A stretch of 64,000 nt of DNA from Leucobacter muris (GTDB lineage Bacteria > Actinomycetota > Actinomycetes > Actinomycetales > Microbacteriaceae), in assembly GCF_004028235.1 (NCBI RefSeq), contig NZ_CP035037.1, forward strand, positions 2,728,001 through 2,792,000, given 5' to 3'. Positions within the stretch are counted from its first letter, which is position 1. Each line of letters starts with the position of its first letter. The position numbers and the translations under genes were made by a program. The notes beneath the pieces were generated by a model, which searched no databases, had not been told where the DNA came from, and worked only from the letters and a program-made list of their open reading frames with translations. This document shows, piece after piece, positions 17,886 through 25,319 of the stretch.

Positions 17886-18944
17886 TCAGCCTTCCCTGTT
17901 CACGATCGAATCGGCCATGCGCTCGAGCGCGCGCCGCACCGAGGTCTTCGGCAGCACCTCGAGCACGGCCTTCGCATCCTCGGCCCAGCGGTGCGCCGTG
18001 GCCTCCGTCTCGCGGGTCACCTCGTGGGCCCGCAGCTCTTCGACCTCGGGGTCGAGCATGGCCGGATCCGCGCCCTCGCGGATGGCCGAGACGCCCGTCT
18101 CGATCCTGCCCAGCAGCTCGGCGTCCGAGGCGCCGCCCGCCGCGGCCCGCTGCTGCAGCAGCAGCAGCGGCAGCGTCGCGACACCCGCGCGCAGGTCGGT
18201 GCCGGCGCGCTTGCCCGTCTGCTCCTTCTTCGGAGACAGATCGATCACGTCGTCGATCAGCTGGAACGCCACGCCGATGCGCTCGCCGTACTCCATCACC
18301 GGGTCGGCGTACTCGGCCGGAGCACCGCCGAACATCACGCCCATGCGGGCCGCCGTCGCGATCAGCGCGCCCGTCTTGTCGGCGAGCACCTGGATGTAGT
18401 GCTCGATCGGCTCGTCGCCCGGCTGCGGTCCCACCGTCTCGTGCAGCTGGCCCAGGCAGAGGCGCTCGAAGGTGCGCGCCTGCAGCAGGATCGCCTCCTC
18501 GCCCATGCCGGAGACGAGCGTCGAGGCTCGCGCGAAGAGCAGATCTCCGGCGAGGATCGCCACCGAGTTCGACCACACCGTCTGGGCCGCCGGCACCCCC
18601 CGGCGCAGCTTCGCGTCGTCCATCACGTCGTCGTGGTACAGCGACGCCAGGTGCGTCATCTCCACCGCCTGCGCGGCGCGGCGCACCTGCTCGTTCGGGC
18701 CGCTGCCGAGCTCGCTCGTGAGCAGGGTCAGCATGGGTCGGATCCGCTTGCCGCCGGCCTCCATGAGGTACCGCGCAGGCGCGTCGGCTACCGGCGACGC
18801 GAAGCGCAGGTGCTCGGTCAGCTCGGACTCGATCAGCTCGAGCTGCTGCTGCAGCTCCTTCGCGTGCCGGCGATCCTGCACGCCACGGAAGAGGCGCATG
18901 GGCAACGCCTGGGTCGCAGTGTCTTCGGCCATGGAACGGCTCAC
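17886..18944 (-). CDS. Long-chain polyprenyl diphosphate synthase
   Basis: This 352-residue trans-prenyltransferase has the first Asp-rich motif LYHDDVMDD with downstream LRRG, the second QLIDDVIDL, and an N-terminal GGKRIRP. It condenses isopentenyl diphosphate onto allylic primers to make the side chain of menaquinone. Next to menG this fits an octa/nona-prenyl synthase. The GTG at 18944 overlaps the menG stop (GTGA) and has GGCGGAG upstream; an alternative ATG at 18932 has no ribosome-binding site. The Cys/Ala residues before the first motif that set chain length were not analysed. Confidence 0.9.
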   Translation of the reverse strand: MSRSMAEDTATQALPMRLFRGVQDRRHAKELQQQLELIESELTEHLRFASPVADAPARYLMEAGGKRIRPMLTLLTSELGSGPNEQVRRAAQAVEMTHLASLYHDDVMDDAKLRRGVPAAQTVWSNSVAILAGDLLFARASTLVSGMGEEAILLQARTFERLCLGQLHETVGPQPGDEPIEHYIQVLADKTGALIATAARMGVMFGGAPAEYADPVMEYGERIGVAFQLIDDVIDLSPKKEQTGKRAGTDLRAGVATLPLLLLQQRAAAGGASDAELLGRIETGVSAIREGADPAMLDPEVEELRAHEVTRETEATAHRWAEDAKAVLEVLPKTSVRRALERMADSIVNREG

Positions 18945-19702
18945 TGGGTGGCTCCGCCCTTCGGGGTGTCGGTCTTCGAAGCGTCGGTCGAGGCCCTGGA
19001 TACGAAGCCGCGGTGCAGCGCCACGATGCCGAAGGTGAGGTTGCGGTAGGCGACGCGGTCGAGGCCGGCCCCGCGCATCCACCGGCAGAGCTCGGCCTGA
19101 TCCGGCCACGCCTCGATCGACTCGTTGAGATAGCGGTACGCCTCGGCCGCCTCGCGGTTGATGAGGCCCGCGATGCGGGGCAGCACATGGCGGCCGTACC
19201 ACTGGTAGGGACTCCGGATCAGCGACGACGGAGGCGTCGAGAACTCCGCGATCACCACCCGCCCGCCCGGCTTCACGACGCGGCTCATCTCGGCGAGCGC
19301 CTTGCGCGGATCGCTCACGTTGCGCAGCCCGTAGGAGATGGTGGCCGCGTCGAAGCTGTCGTCGTCGAAGGGCAGCTGCGTGGCGTCGGCCCACACGAAG
19401 TCGATCAGGTCGTTATCGGCGTGACGGCGGCGCCCCTCGGCGAGCATGCCCTCCGAGAAGTCGGCGGCCGTGACGTGCGCGCCGTGCGCGGCCAGAGCGG
19501 CCGACGAGGTGCCCGTGCCCGCGGCGAGGTCGAGGATCCGCATGCCCTTGCGCGGGGCGATCGCACGAGTCGTGGCGATGCGCCACAGCCGGTCGTTGCC
19601 GACGGTGAGCACGTCATTGATCAGGTCGTAGCGAGGGGACACCTCGTCGAACATGGCTGAAACATCGGCCGCATGCTTGGTCTCGGTGTCGGGTCGGGTC
19701 AC
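18941..19702 (-). CDS. menG: Demethylmenaquinone methyltransferase
   Basis: This 253-residue SAM-dependent methyltransferase of the UbiE/MenG family carries MFDEVSPRYDLINDVLTVG and W-R, then the SAM motif ILDLAAGTGTSS, and FDAATISYGLRNVSDPRKAL, the UbiE signature. It methylates demethylmenaquinone in the last step of menaquinone synthesis. It is first in an operon with the polyprenyl synthase and the ferredoxin reductase. The start GTG at 19702 lies six bases after a TAGCAT box. Confidence 0.93.
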   Translation of the reverse strand: MTRPDTETKHAADVSAMFDEVSPRYDLINDVLTVGNDRLWRIATTRAIAPRKGMRILDLAAGTGTSSAALAAHGAHVTAADFSEGMLAEGRRRHADNDLIDFVWADATQLPFDDDSFDAATISYGLRNVSDPRKALAEMSRVVKPGGRVVIAEFSTPPSSLIRSPYQWYGRHVLPRIAGLINREAAEAYRYLNESIEAWPDQAELCRWMRGAGLDRVAYRNLTFGIVALHRGFVSRASTDASKTDTPKGGATQ

Positions 19703-19708
19703 CCCTCC

Positions 19709-19714
19709 ATGCTA
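19709..19714 (-). promoter_or_regulatory. -10 box of menG
   Basis: TAGCAT on the minus strand ends six bases before the GTG start of menG, the leaderless spacing seen repeatedly in this window. Confidence 0.55.
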
Positions 19715-19883
19715 GTCCTTCGCACCTCGGGACTGGCATGGAGCCCGCCGCCGTCCGACACCGCGCGCGATGCCCGCGCGAACCGCACGCGCTCGCGCGT
19801 TCGCCCGGGCCGACTCGTGGCGTCGTCTCCGCGGAGAGCGTCGGCCCGGTCCGGGCGCCTCGGCGGCACCCAGGCCGAGCCGG

Positions 19884-19889
19884 TAGATT
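19884..19889 (+). promoter_or_regulatory. -10 box of leaderless menF
   Basis: TAGATT ends seven bases before GTG 19897, with no ribosome-binding site between. This spacing decides the start of the isochorismate synthase. Confidence 0.55.
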
Positions 19890-19896
19890 GGTGCGG

Positions 19897-21273
19897 GTGA
19901 CGAGCGATCCCGAGGTGCCCCGGCTGCGTGCGGTGACCCGCAGTCTCGCCGGCATCCCGGATCTGCTCTCCCTCGCCGACCCGCAGCGGCCCATGCTCTG
20001 GCACCGCGACGACCGCGGCAGCGTCGGCCTCGGCGAAGTGCTGCGCCTCGGCTTCCGCGGGCCGAACCGCTTCCGCGACGCCGCCGAGCACTGGCGCCGC
20101 CTCGCCGCGGCCGCCGAGATCGACGATCCGGTGGGTCTGCCCGGCACGGGCCTCGTCGCGCTCGGCGCCTTCGCCTTCGACGACCGCAGCACCGCCGAGA
20201 GCGTGCTGGTGGTGCCCCGCCTCGTCGTGGCCCGGCATCGCGACGCCGCCTGGATCACCGAGATCTCGAGAGTCGACGAGGCAGGGGGCTCCGAGATCAC
20301 GGGCGTCGAAGCCCCCGGCGTCGAAGTGCCCGGTGCCGAAGCCCCGGGCTCCCCTGCGCGATCGTCGGCGCCCGAGCTCCCCGCCGCTGCCGCGCCAGGC
20401 GAGTGGCGGGGCACCGCCTTCGCGCCGCGGGCCCTCCCCCACGGCAGCGGGCGGTCGACGCGCGACTCGGTCGACGCCTACATCTCGGGCGTGCACGAGG
20501 CGGTGGAGCGCATCACCCGAGGCGAGGCCGAGAAGATCGTGCTCGCCCGCCAGATCGAGGGGCGCGTCGAAGCCGGGGCCGATCTGCGGGTGCCGCTGCG
20601 GCGGCTCGCCGAGCGCTACCTCGACTGCTGGACCTTCGCGGTCGACGGCCTCGTCGGCGCGAGCCCCGAGACGCTGATCCGCTCGACGGGCGGCGCCGTC
20701 TCCGCCCGCGTGCTCGCCGGCACCCGCGCCAGGCACGACGACGACCCGCAGCGCGACGCCCGCGCCCGCGCCCAGCTGCTGACGAGCGCGAAGGAGCAGC
20801 ACGAGCACGCCTTCGCCGTGCAGAGCGTGGTGACGGCGCTGTCGCCCCACGTTCGCGATCTGCGCACGAGCGAGGAGCCCTTCCCGCTGCGCCTGCCGAA
20901 CGTGTGGCACCTCGCGACCGACCTCGGCGCGACGCTCGACGAGCTCAGCTCGGCGATCGAGCTGGTCGGCGCACTGCACCCGACCGCCGCCGTCGCGGGC
21001 ACGCCGACCGCGGCCGCGGTCGAGTCGATCGCCGAGCTCGAGCCCTTCGACCGCGGCCGCTACTCGGGCGCCGTCGGCTGGATCGACGCCGCCGGCGACG
21101 GCGAGTGGGTGATCGCGCTGCGGTGCGCGCAGCTGGGCGAGCCCGCCGCCGACGGGTCGCGCCCGATCGTGGCGAGCGCCGGCGGCGGCATCGTGGCGGG
21201 CTCGGATCCCGAGCACGAGCTCGGCGAGACGGTCTCGAAGCTGCGCCCCATCACCGAGGCCTTCGCCGAGTAG
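19897..21273 (+). CDS. menF: Isochorismate synthase
   Basis: This 458-residue chorismate-utilising enzyme converts chorismate to isochorismate, the first committed menaquinone step. The catalytic domain carries AVERITRGEAEKIVLARQ, FAVDGLVGASPETLIRSTGG, VLAGTRARHDDD, LTSAKEQHEHAFAV, LHPTAAVAGTPT and RYSGAVGWIDAAGDGEWVIALRCA, all family-typical. The N-terminal 180 residues are divergent and include a low-complexity acidic/Gly stretch (about 128-165, GVEAPGVEVPGAEAPG). Start GTG 19897 follows a TAGATT box by seven bases; the longer open frame upstream has no signals. It is divergent from menG. Confidence 0.9.
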   Translation: MTSDPEVPRLRAVTRSLAGIPDLLSLADPQRPMLWHRDDRGSVGLGEVLRLGFRGPNRFRDAAEHWRRLAAAAEIDDPVGLPGTGLVALGAFAFDDRSTAESVLVVPRLVVARHRDAAWITEISRVDEAGGSEITGVEAPGVEVPGAEAPGSPARSSAPELPAAAAPGEWRGTAFAPRALPHGSGRSTRDSVDAYISGVHEAVERITRGEAEKIVLARQIEGRVEAGADLRVPLRRLAERYLDCWTFAVDGLVGASPETLIRSTGGAVSARVLAGTRARHDDDPQRDARARAQLLTSAKEQHEHAFAVQSVVTALSPHVRDLRTSEEPFPLRLPNVWHLATDLGATLDELSSAIELVGALHPTAAVAGTPTAAAVESIAELEPFDRGRYSGAVGWIDAAGDGEWVIALRCAQLGEPAADGSRPIVASAGGGIVAGSDPEHELGETVSKLRPITEAFAE

Positions 21274-21325
21274 GCTCCGCGCCTCGCCCCTCGGCGGGGT
21301 CAGGCCGCCTCGGCGTGCGGAAGGC

Positions 21326-22198
21326 TCAGGCGGGCCAGCGCATGCCGGCGGTGCGCTCGATGCGGGCGCGCTCGGCCGCGACGTCGAAGTCGGCCTCGGG
21401 CCACCGCGGATCGATCCGCTGCAACTCCGAGATCACGATGCGCTGCACCGCGGCTCGCGCATACCACTTCGCGTTCGCCGGCACCACGTACCAGGGCGCC
21501 CGCTCGGTGGCGGTGCGCTCGATCGCGATGCCGAAGGCGTCCATGTATTCGGGCCAGAACTCGCGCTCGTCGACGTCGCCCGCGTTGTACTTCCAGTGCT
21601 TCTCGGGGTCGTCGAGACGGGCGAGCAGGCGCTCGGCCTGCTCCTCGGGAGAGATGTGCAGCATGATCTTCACGACGCGCACGCCGTCGTCGACGAGCCG
21701 CCGCTCGAAGTCGACGATCGCGCCGTAGCGGCGCTCGATCTCCTCGGGAGGCGCGAATCCGCGCACGCGCTGGATCAGCACGTCCTCGTAGTGCGAGCGG
21801 TCGAACACGCCGATCATGCCGGGCGCGGGCACGCGCGGCTCGATCCGCCACAGGAAGTCGTGGGCGCGCTCCTCCTCCGTGGGGGCCTTGAACGCCGAGA
21901 GCGCGAGCCCGTAGGGCTCGACCTGGCTGAACACGTGGTTCACGATGCCGCCCTTGCCCGCCGCGTCCATCGCCTGCAGCACCACGAGCAGCCGGTCGCG
22001 CGCCCCGAGCCGGCTCTGGGCGAAGAGCTTCTCCTGCAGGCCGCGCAGCTGCTGCGCCGAACGGACCAGCTCTTCGATCCCCTCCCGCTTGCGGGCCTCG
22101 GTGCCGGGTTTCGCGTCGGGATCCACGTCGCGCAGGTCGAAGCCGGGCCCCACCCGCAGCAGCCGCGTCACATCGTCGGTCCAGAATCCCCCGGTCAT
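21326..22198 (-). CDS. Polyphosphate kinase 2 family protein
   Basis: This 290-residue protein contains Walker A MDAAGKGGIVNHVF (about residue 76), the lid segment and Walker B-like GVFDRSHYEDVLIQRVRG (about 132), and KIMLHISPEEQAERLLARLDDPEKHWKY, all diagnostic of PPK2. These cytosolic enzymes transfer phosphate between polyphosphate and nucleotides (ADP/AMP/GDP). The single-domain length fits class I or III; direction and nucleotide cannot be decided. A strong GGAGGA precedes the ATG at 22198. It is flanked by menF and menD but has no evident link to menaquinone. Confidence 0.92.
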   Translation of the reverse strand: MTGGFWTDDVTRLLRVGPGFDLRDVDPDAKPGTEARKREGIEELVRSAQQLRGLQEKLFAQSRLGARDRLLVVLQAMDAAGKGGIVNHVFSQVEPYGLALSAFKAPTEEERAHDFLWRIEPRVPAPGMIGVFDRSHYEDVLIQRVRGFAPPEEIERRYGAIVDFERRLVDDGVRVVKIMLHISPEEQAERLLARLDDPEKHWKYNAGDVDEREFWPEYMDAFGIAIERTATERAPWYVVPANAKWYARAAVQRIVISELQRIDPRWPEADFDVAAERARIERTAGMRWPA

Positions 22199-22235
22199 GC
22201 GTCCTCCTCCGTCGGCGTCCCCTCCACTGTATGCC

Positions 22236-22285
22236 CGCCGCGCCGTCGGACCGTCCTCGCCGCCGCGCCGTCGGACCGTCCTCGC
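22236..22285. repeat. Perfect 25-bp tandem duplication
   Basis: The unit beginning CGCCGCGCCGTCGGACC occurs twice back to back (22236-22260 and 22261-22285) in the gap between menD and ppk2. A third, partial copy of its start (CGCCGCGG) follows. It is noncoding and probably arose by slippage. Confidence 0.85.
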
Positions 22286-22341
22286 CGCCGCGGCGCGCGC
22301 CTCCCGCTGGGAGTATCGCCCGCAGCCGCGCTCCGACGGAG

Positions 22342-24192
22342 CTATGGCGCCAGCGGAATCTCGACGAGGCTCGGGCCCGTCACCGGCTCCGTGAGCAGGT
22401 TCTCGAGCTCGCCGCGCGTGGCGACGCAGCGGTACTCCCAGCCGTAGGCGCGGGCGAGCGACTCGAGATCGGCCCGCTGCGGCGTGCGCATCACACGGGT
22501 GAAGAGCTCGGGATCGGCCGCACCGGCGACCTCGAGGCCGTCGAAGATGGTTCCGCCGCCGTCGTTGCCGACGAAGAGCTGGATGCGCGGGGTCGGCTCT
22601 CCCTCGGGCAGCAGCAGGGAGCCCGCGTCGTGCAGCAGCGCGAGGTCGCCGATCAGCACGCGCGTGGTGCCAGCGGCCCGCGCGGGATCCGCGTCGCCCT
22701 GACTGGCTGCGGCGATCCCGAGCGCCGTCGCGACCGTGCCGTCGATGCCGGCGAGGCCGCGGTTGGCGTGGACGTCGACCTTGCGCGCGGCGGCGAGGCC
22801 GTCGAGCACCCGCACGAGTCGCGAGGCGGCGAGCACCAACCGGTCGTGCGGCCAGGTGGCGCGCCACACGCTCTCGACGAGCAGCTCTCGCGAGATCGGC
22901 TCGCGCATCGCGGCGACCTCGGCGCGCGCATACGCGCTGCGCTCCTTGTAGCCGGTGGCGAGGGCCGCCTCGAGGTCGGGCTCGTGCACGGTGGTGCGCT
23001 CGCGCAGCAGCTCGCGGTCGGCCAGCACCCAGGCCCCCAGCCAGCGGCGCAGCGCGCGCGGATCGTGATCATCGGCGACCCGCACGCGCGGCACGACGCG
23101 GGCGGCGCGGGCGGGATCGTAGTGATCGGCGCGGGGGTGCGGATCGACCACGACCACGTCGACGTCGTCGCGTCGAAGCAGAGCGGGCACCTGGCGGGTG
23201 AGCGTGGGGTGGCCGAACACGACGGCCTGCTCCACGAGCTCGCCGAGGGGCGGGCCGTCCTCGCGCGGAGCGGTGAGCAGGGTGGCGTAGGCCGCGATCG
23301 TCTCGCGCCCGAAGCGCGAGCCGCTCACCACCTCGGCGAGCAGCGGCAGCCCCGCGGCGTGGGCGAAGGCCTCGGCCTCGGGTCCCGCGCCCTCCCCCGC
23401 GATCACCACCGCGAGTGCGTCGCCCCGGTGCACGTAGGCGTCGGCATCCGCGGAGTCGACTGCACCGTCGCGCGGCGTGACCGACGCGGCCCGGATCGCC
23501 GACCCCTCGTCGGCGGCGACCTCGAAGCCGCGGCCGATCATCGCGTCGAAGCCGCGCGTTCCCGAGAGCGGCTCTCGGAACGCGATGTTGAGCTGCACCG
23601 GACCGGCGGGGGCCGCTCCCGGCGCCCCGAGCGAGGCCCGCAGCGCGGCCTGGGCGAGGGCGCCGGGGTCGCGGCCCGGATCCCGCGGCAGGTCGCCGCC
23701 CGCTTCGAACTCGGGAGCGGGCACATCGAGTGACAGGCGGGCGACTGAGCCGAAGAGGCCGGCCTGGCTCGTGGTCTGATTGCTGCGGATGCCGCGCAAC
23801 TCGTCGGGGCGGTCCGCGGTGATGAGCATCAGCGGCACCCGGGCCTCATGCGCCTCGAGCACCGCGGGGGACAGGTTGGCGACGGCCGTGCCGCTCGTCA
23901 CGATGACCGGGGCGGGCACCCCCGTTTCACGTGCAACGCCCAGCGCGAAGAACGCCGCCGAGCGCTCGTCGAGGCGCACGTGCAGACGGATCGCGTCGGC
24001 CCGCTCGGCCGCGGCCGCCGCGAGGGCGAGCGCCTGCGAGCGCGACCCCGGGCACACCACGATGTCGCGCACGCCGCGGCGGATCAGCTCTCCGAGCAGT
24101 TCCACCGCGAACACCGAAGACGCGGCCGGCCCCGCGGGGGCTCCCGACCCGTCACCGCCAGGCGAGCCCGAGCCGTGCGGCCCGGCGCTCAC
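22342..24192 (-). CDS. menD: SEPHCHC synthase (menaquinone, ThDP enzyme)
   Basis: This 616-residue thiamine-diphosphate enzyme adds the succinyl semialdehyde unit from 2-oxoglutarate to isochorismate. The N-terminal pyrimidine domain shows VVCPGSRSQALALAAA, LHVRLDERSAAFFALG and VTSGTAVANLSPAVLEA with the following LITADRPDELRG. The C-terminal domain has HANRGLAGIDGTVATALG and LIGDLALLHDAGSLL with the ThDP-Mg motif. It overlaps the PLDc_N protein gene upstream by 4 bp (24189-24192), so they form a bicistron. Length is somewhat greater than E. coli MenD (556) through Gly/Ala-rich insertions typical of high-GC actinobacteria. Confidence 0.93.
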   Translation of the reverse strand: MSAGPHGSGSPGGDGSGAPAGPAASSVFAVELLGELIRRGVRDIVVCPGSRSQALALAAAAAERADAIRLHVRLDERSAAFFALGVARETGVPAPVIVTSGTAVANLSPAVLEAHEARVPLMLITADRPDELRGIRSNQTTSQAGLFGSVARLSLDVPAPEFEAGGDLPRDPGRDPGALAQAALRASLGAPGAAPAGPVQLNIAFREPLSGTRGFDAMIGRGFEVAADEGSAIRAASVTPRDGAVDSADADAYVHRGDALAVVIAGEGAGPEAEAFAHAAGLPLLAEVVSGSRFGRETIAAYATLLTAPREDGPPLGELVEQAVVFGHPTLTRQVPALLRRDDVDVVVVDPHPRADHYDPARAARVVPRVRVADDHDPRALRRWLGAWVLADRELLRERTTVHEPDLEAALATGYKERSAYARAEVAAMREPISRELLVESVWRATWPHDRLVLAASRLVRVLDGLAAARKVDVHANRGLAGIDGTVATALGIAAASQGDADPARAAGTTRVLIGDLALLHDAGSLLLPEGEPTPRIQLFVGNDGGGTIFDGLEVAGAADPELFTRVMRTPQRADLESLARAYGWEYRCVATRGELENLLTEPVTGPSLVEIPLAP

Positions 24193-24587
24193 TTCTGCGC
24201 CGCGTCGTCGTCGGGGCCCGGCTGCTCCTCACCGCGCGGCTCGGCATCGGGATCGGATGCCTCTTCGCCCGGGAACTTCTCGTCGTCGAGCTCGCGCAGC
24301 CGCTGTTCGAGATCGCGCATGTGCGAGTCGAGGTCGGCCGACGACATGCGGGTCCCCGCGAATCGAGGGTCATCGTCGGGCGCAGCAGGCCGCTTGGCCG
24401 GCGTCGCCCCCTTGCCGATCATGAACCAGAGCACCCCGCCGATCACCGGCAGCAGCACCACGAGCACGACCCACACGGGCTTCGAGACGCCGCGCGCGCG
24501 CGATCCATCAGTCATCGCCGCATCGACGAGAGCGTACAGCGTGAACGCCACGGCGATGACGATCCCGATAATCACGAATCGCACCAT
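24189..24587 (-). CDS. PLDc_N-type small membrane protein
   Basis: This 132-residue protein has two transmembrane segments: an N-terminal IIGIVIAVAFTLYALVDAAM and WVVLVVLLPVIGGVLWFMIG. The second ends in the PVIGGVLWF motif of the phospholipase-D N-terminal (PLDc_N) domain. The cytoplasmic C-terminal tail (about 70 residues) is acidic with a short coiled-coil-like stretch (MRDLEQRLRELDDEKF). Function is unknown. It precedes menD with a 4-bp overlap, as is common in actinobacteria. The start ATG 24587 lies six bases after a TACCAT box. Confidence 0.85.
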   Translation of the reverse strand: MVRFVIIGIVIAVAFTLYALVDAAMTDGSRARGVSKPVWVVLVVLLPVIGGVLWFMIGKGATPAKRPAAPDDDPRFAGTRMSSADLDSHMRDLEQRLRELDDEKFPGEEASDPDAEPRGEEQPGPDDDAAQK

Positions 24588-24593
24588 ACACCC

Positions 24594-24599
24594 ATGGTA
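24594..24599 (-). promoter_or_regulatory. -10 box of the PLDc_N protein - menD transcript
   Basis: TACCAT on the minus strand, six bases before ATG 24587; no ribosome-binding site is present. Confidence 0.5.
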
Positions 24600-24740
24600 C
24601 CGATCCCGACTGTGTCGATTCCGACCCTTGATTCGGGCGGCGGGAGCACTGCCGATTCCCGATCCCGTCTCCCCTCCGTCATCCGAGCGCATCGACGGGA
24701 GCACCCGCCGGCCCCTCGGCGACGGCTCAGCCGCCGCCGG

Positions 24741-24746
24741 TACACT
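24741..24746 (+). promoter_or_regulatory. -10 box of leaderless DUF4229 gene
   Basis: TACACT lies seven bases before GTG 24754. Confidence 0.55.
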
Positions 24747-24753
24747 CGTGCGG

Positions 24754-25182
24754 GTGAAGACCCCCCGCTCCGCCTGGATCACCTACACCGCACTGCGCCT
24801 GCTGTTCTTCGCGGCACCGTTCGCCCTCATCTACGCGCTGGGGCTCTCGCTGCAGTTCTCGATGATGCTGTCGGCGCTCATCGCTGCGGTGCTGTCCGCG
24901 CTCATCAGCGTGTCCCTGTCGGTGCTGCTGCTCTCGAAGCCGCGCGAGGCGGCGTCCGAGAGCATCTACGAGTGGCGCAACCGCGAGCGCACCGCCGACG
25001 ACATCGTCGAGGACGAGGCGATCGAGGCCTCGGAGACCGCCGGCCCCGTCTCCGACGCGGGCACCCCGGCCGAGACCGAAACCCCTGTCGCGGAGACCGC
25101 AGCGGACGCCCGGGCGGCGGAGGCGACCGGCACCGCGGTCGCCGATGACGAGACGGATGCCGCGCGCCCCGAGCGCGCCTAG
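24754..25182 (+). CDS. DUF4229 membrane protein
   Basis: This 142-residue protein has two hydrophobic helices (about 9-28 and 33-54), a conserved basic turn LLSKPREAASESIYEWRNRER, and a long acidic, Ala/Glu/Thr-rich C-terminal tail (about 75-142). The pattern matches DUF4229, an actinobacterial family of unknown function often found near menaquinone genes. The tail is probably disordered and cytoplasmic. GTG 24754 is chosen because it sits seven bases from a TACACT box; the longer open frame upstream overlaps the divergent PLDc_N gene. Confidence 0.82.
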   Translation: MKTPRSAWITYTALRLLFFAAPFALIYALGLSLQFSMMLSALIAAVLSALISVSLSVLLLSKPREAASESIYEWRNRERTADDIVEDEAIEASETAGPVSDAGTPAETETPVAETAADARAAEATGTAVADDETDAARPERA

Positions 25183-25319
25183 CGTCCGCAGCCGTCGGAC
25201 GTCGCCGCCCGCGACGCGCACCGGCACTCGCGGCCGGCACCGGCCGGCCGGCACCGCTGAGAGCCGAGCCCGGCCCCGAGCCCACCCTCGACGTCGGTGG
25301 TGCGCAGTAGCGTTGAACC

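Noticed and set aside
13780..18399. A 1539-codon open frame on the plus strand
   Set aside because: It runs antisense through the lysA-like, ferredoxin reductase and polyprenyl synthase genes and through another frame of pucR. Its translation is Arg/Ala/Asp-rich with no domain; it is a high-GC shadow.
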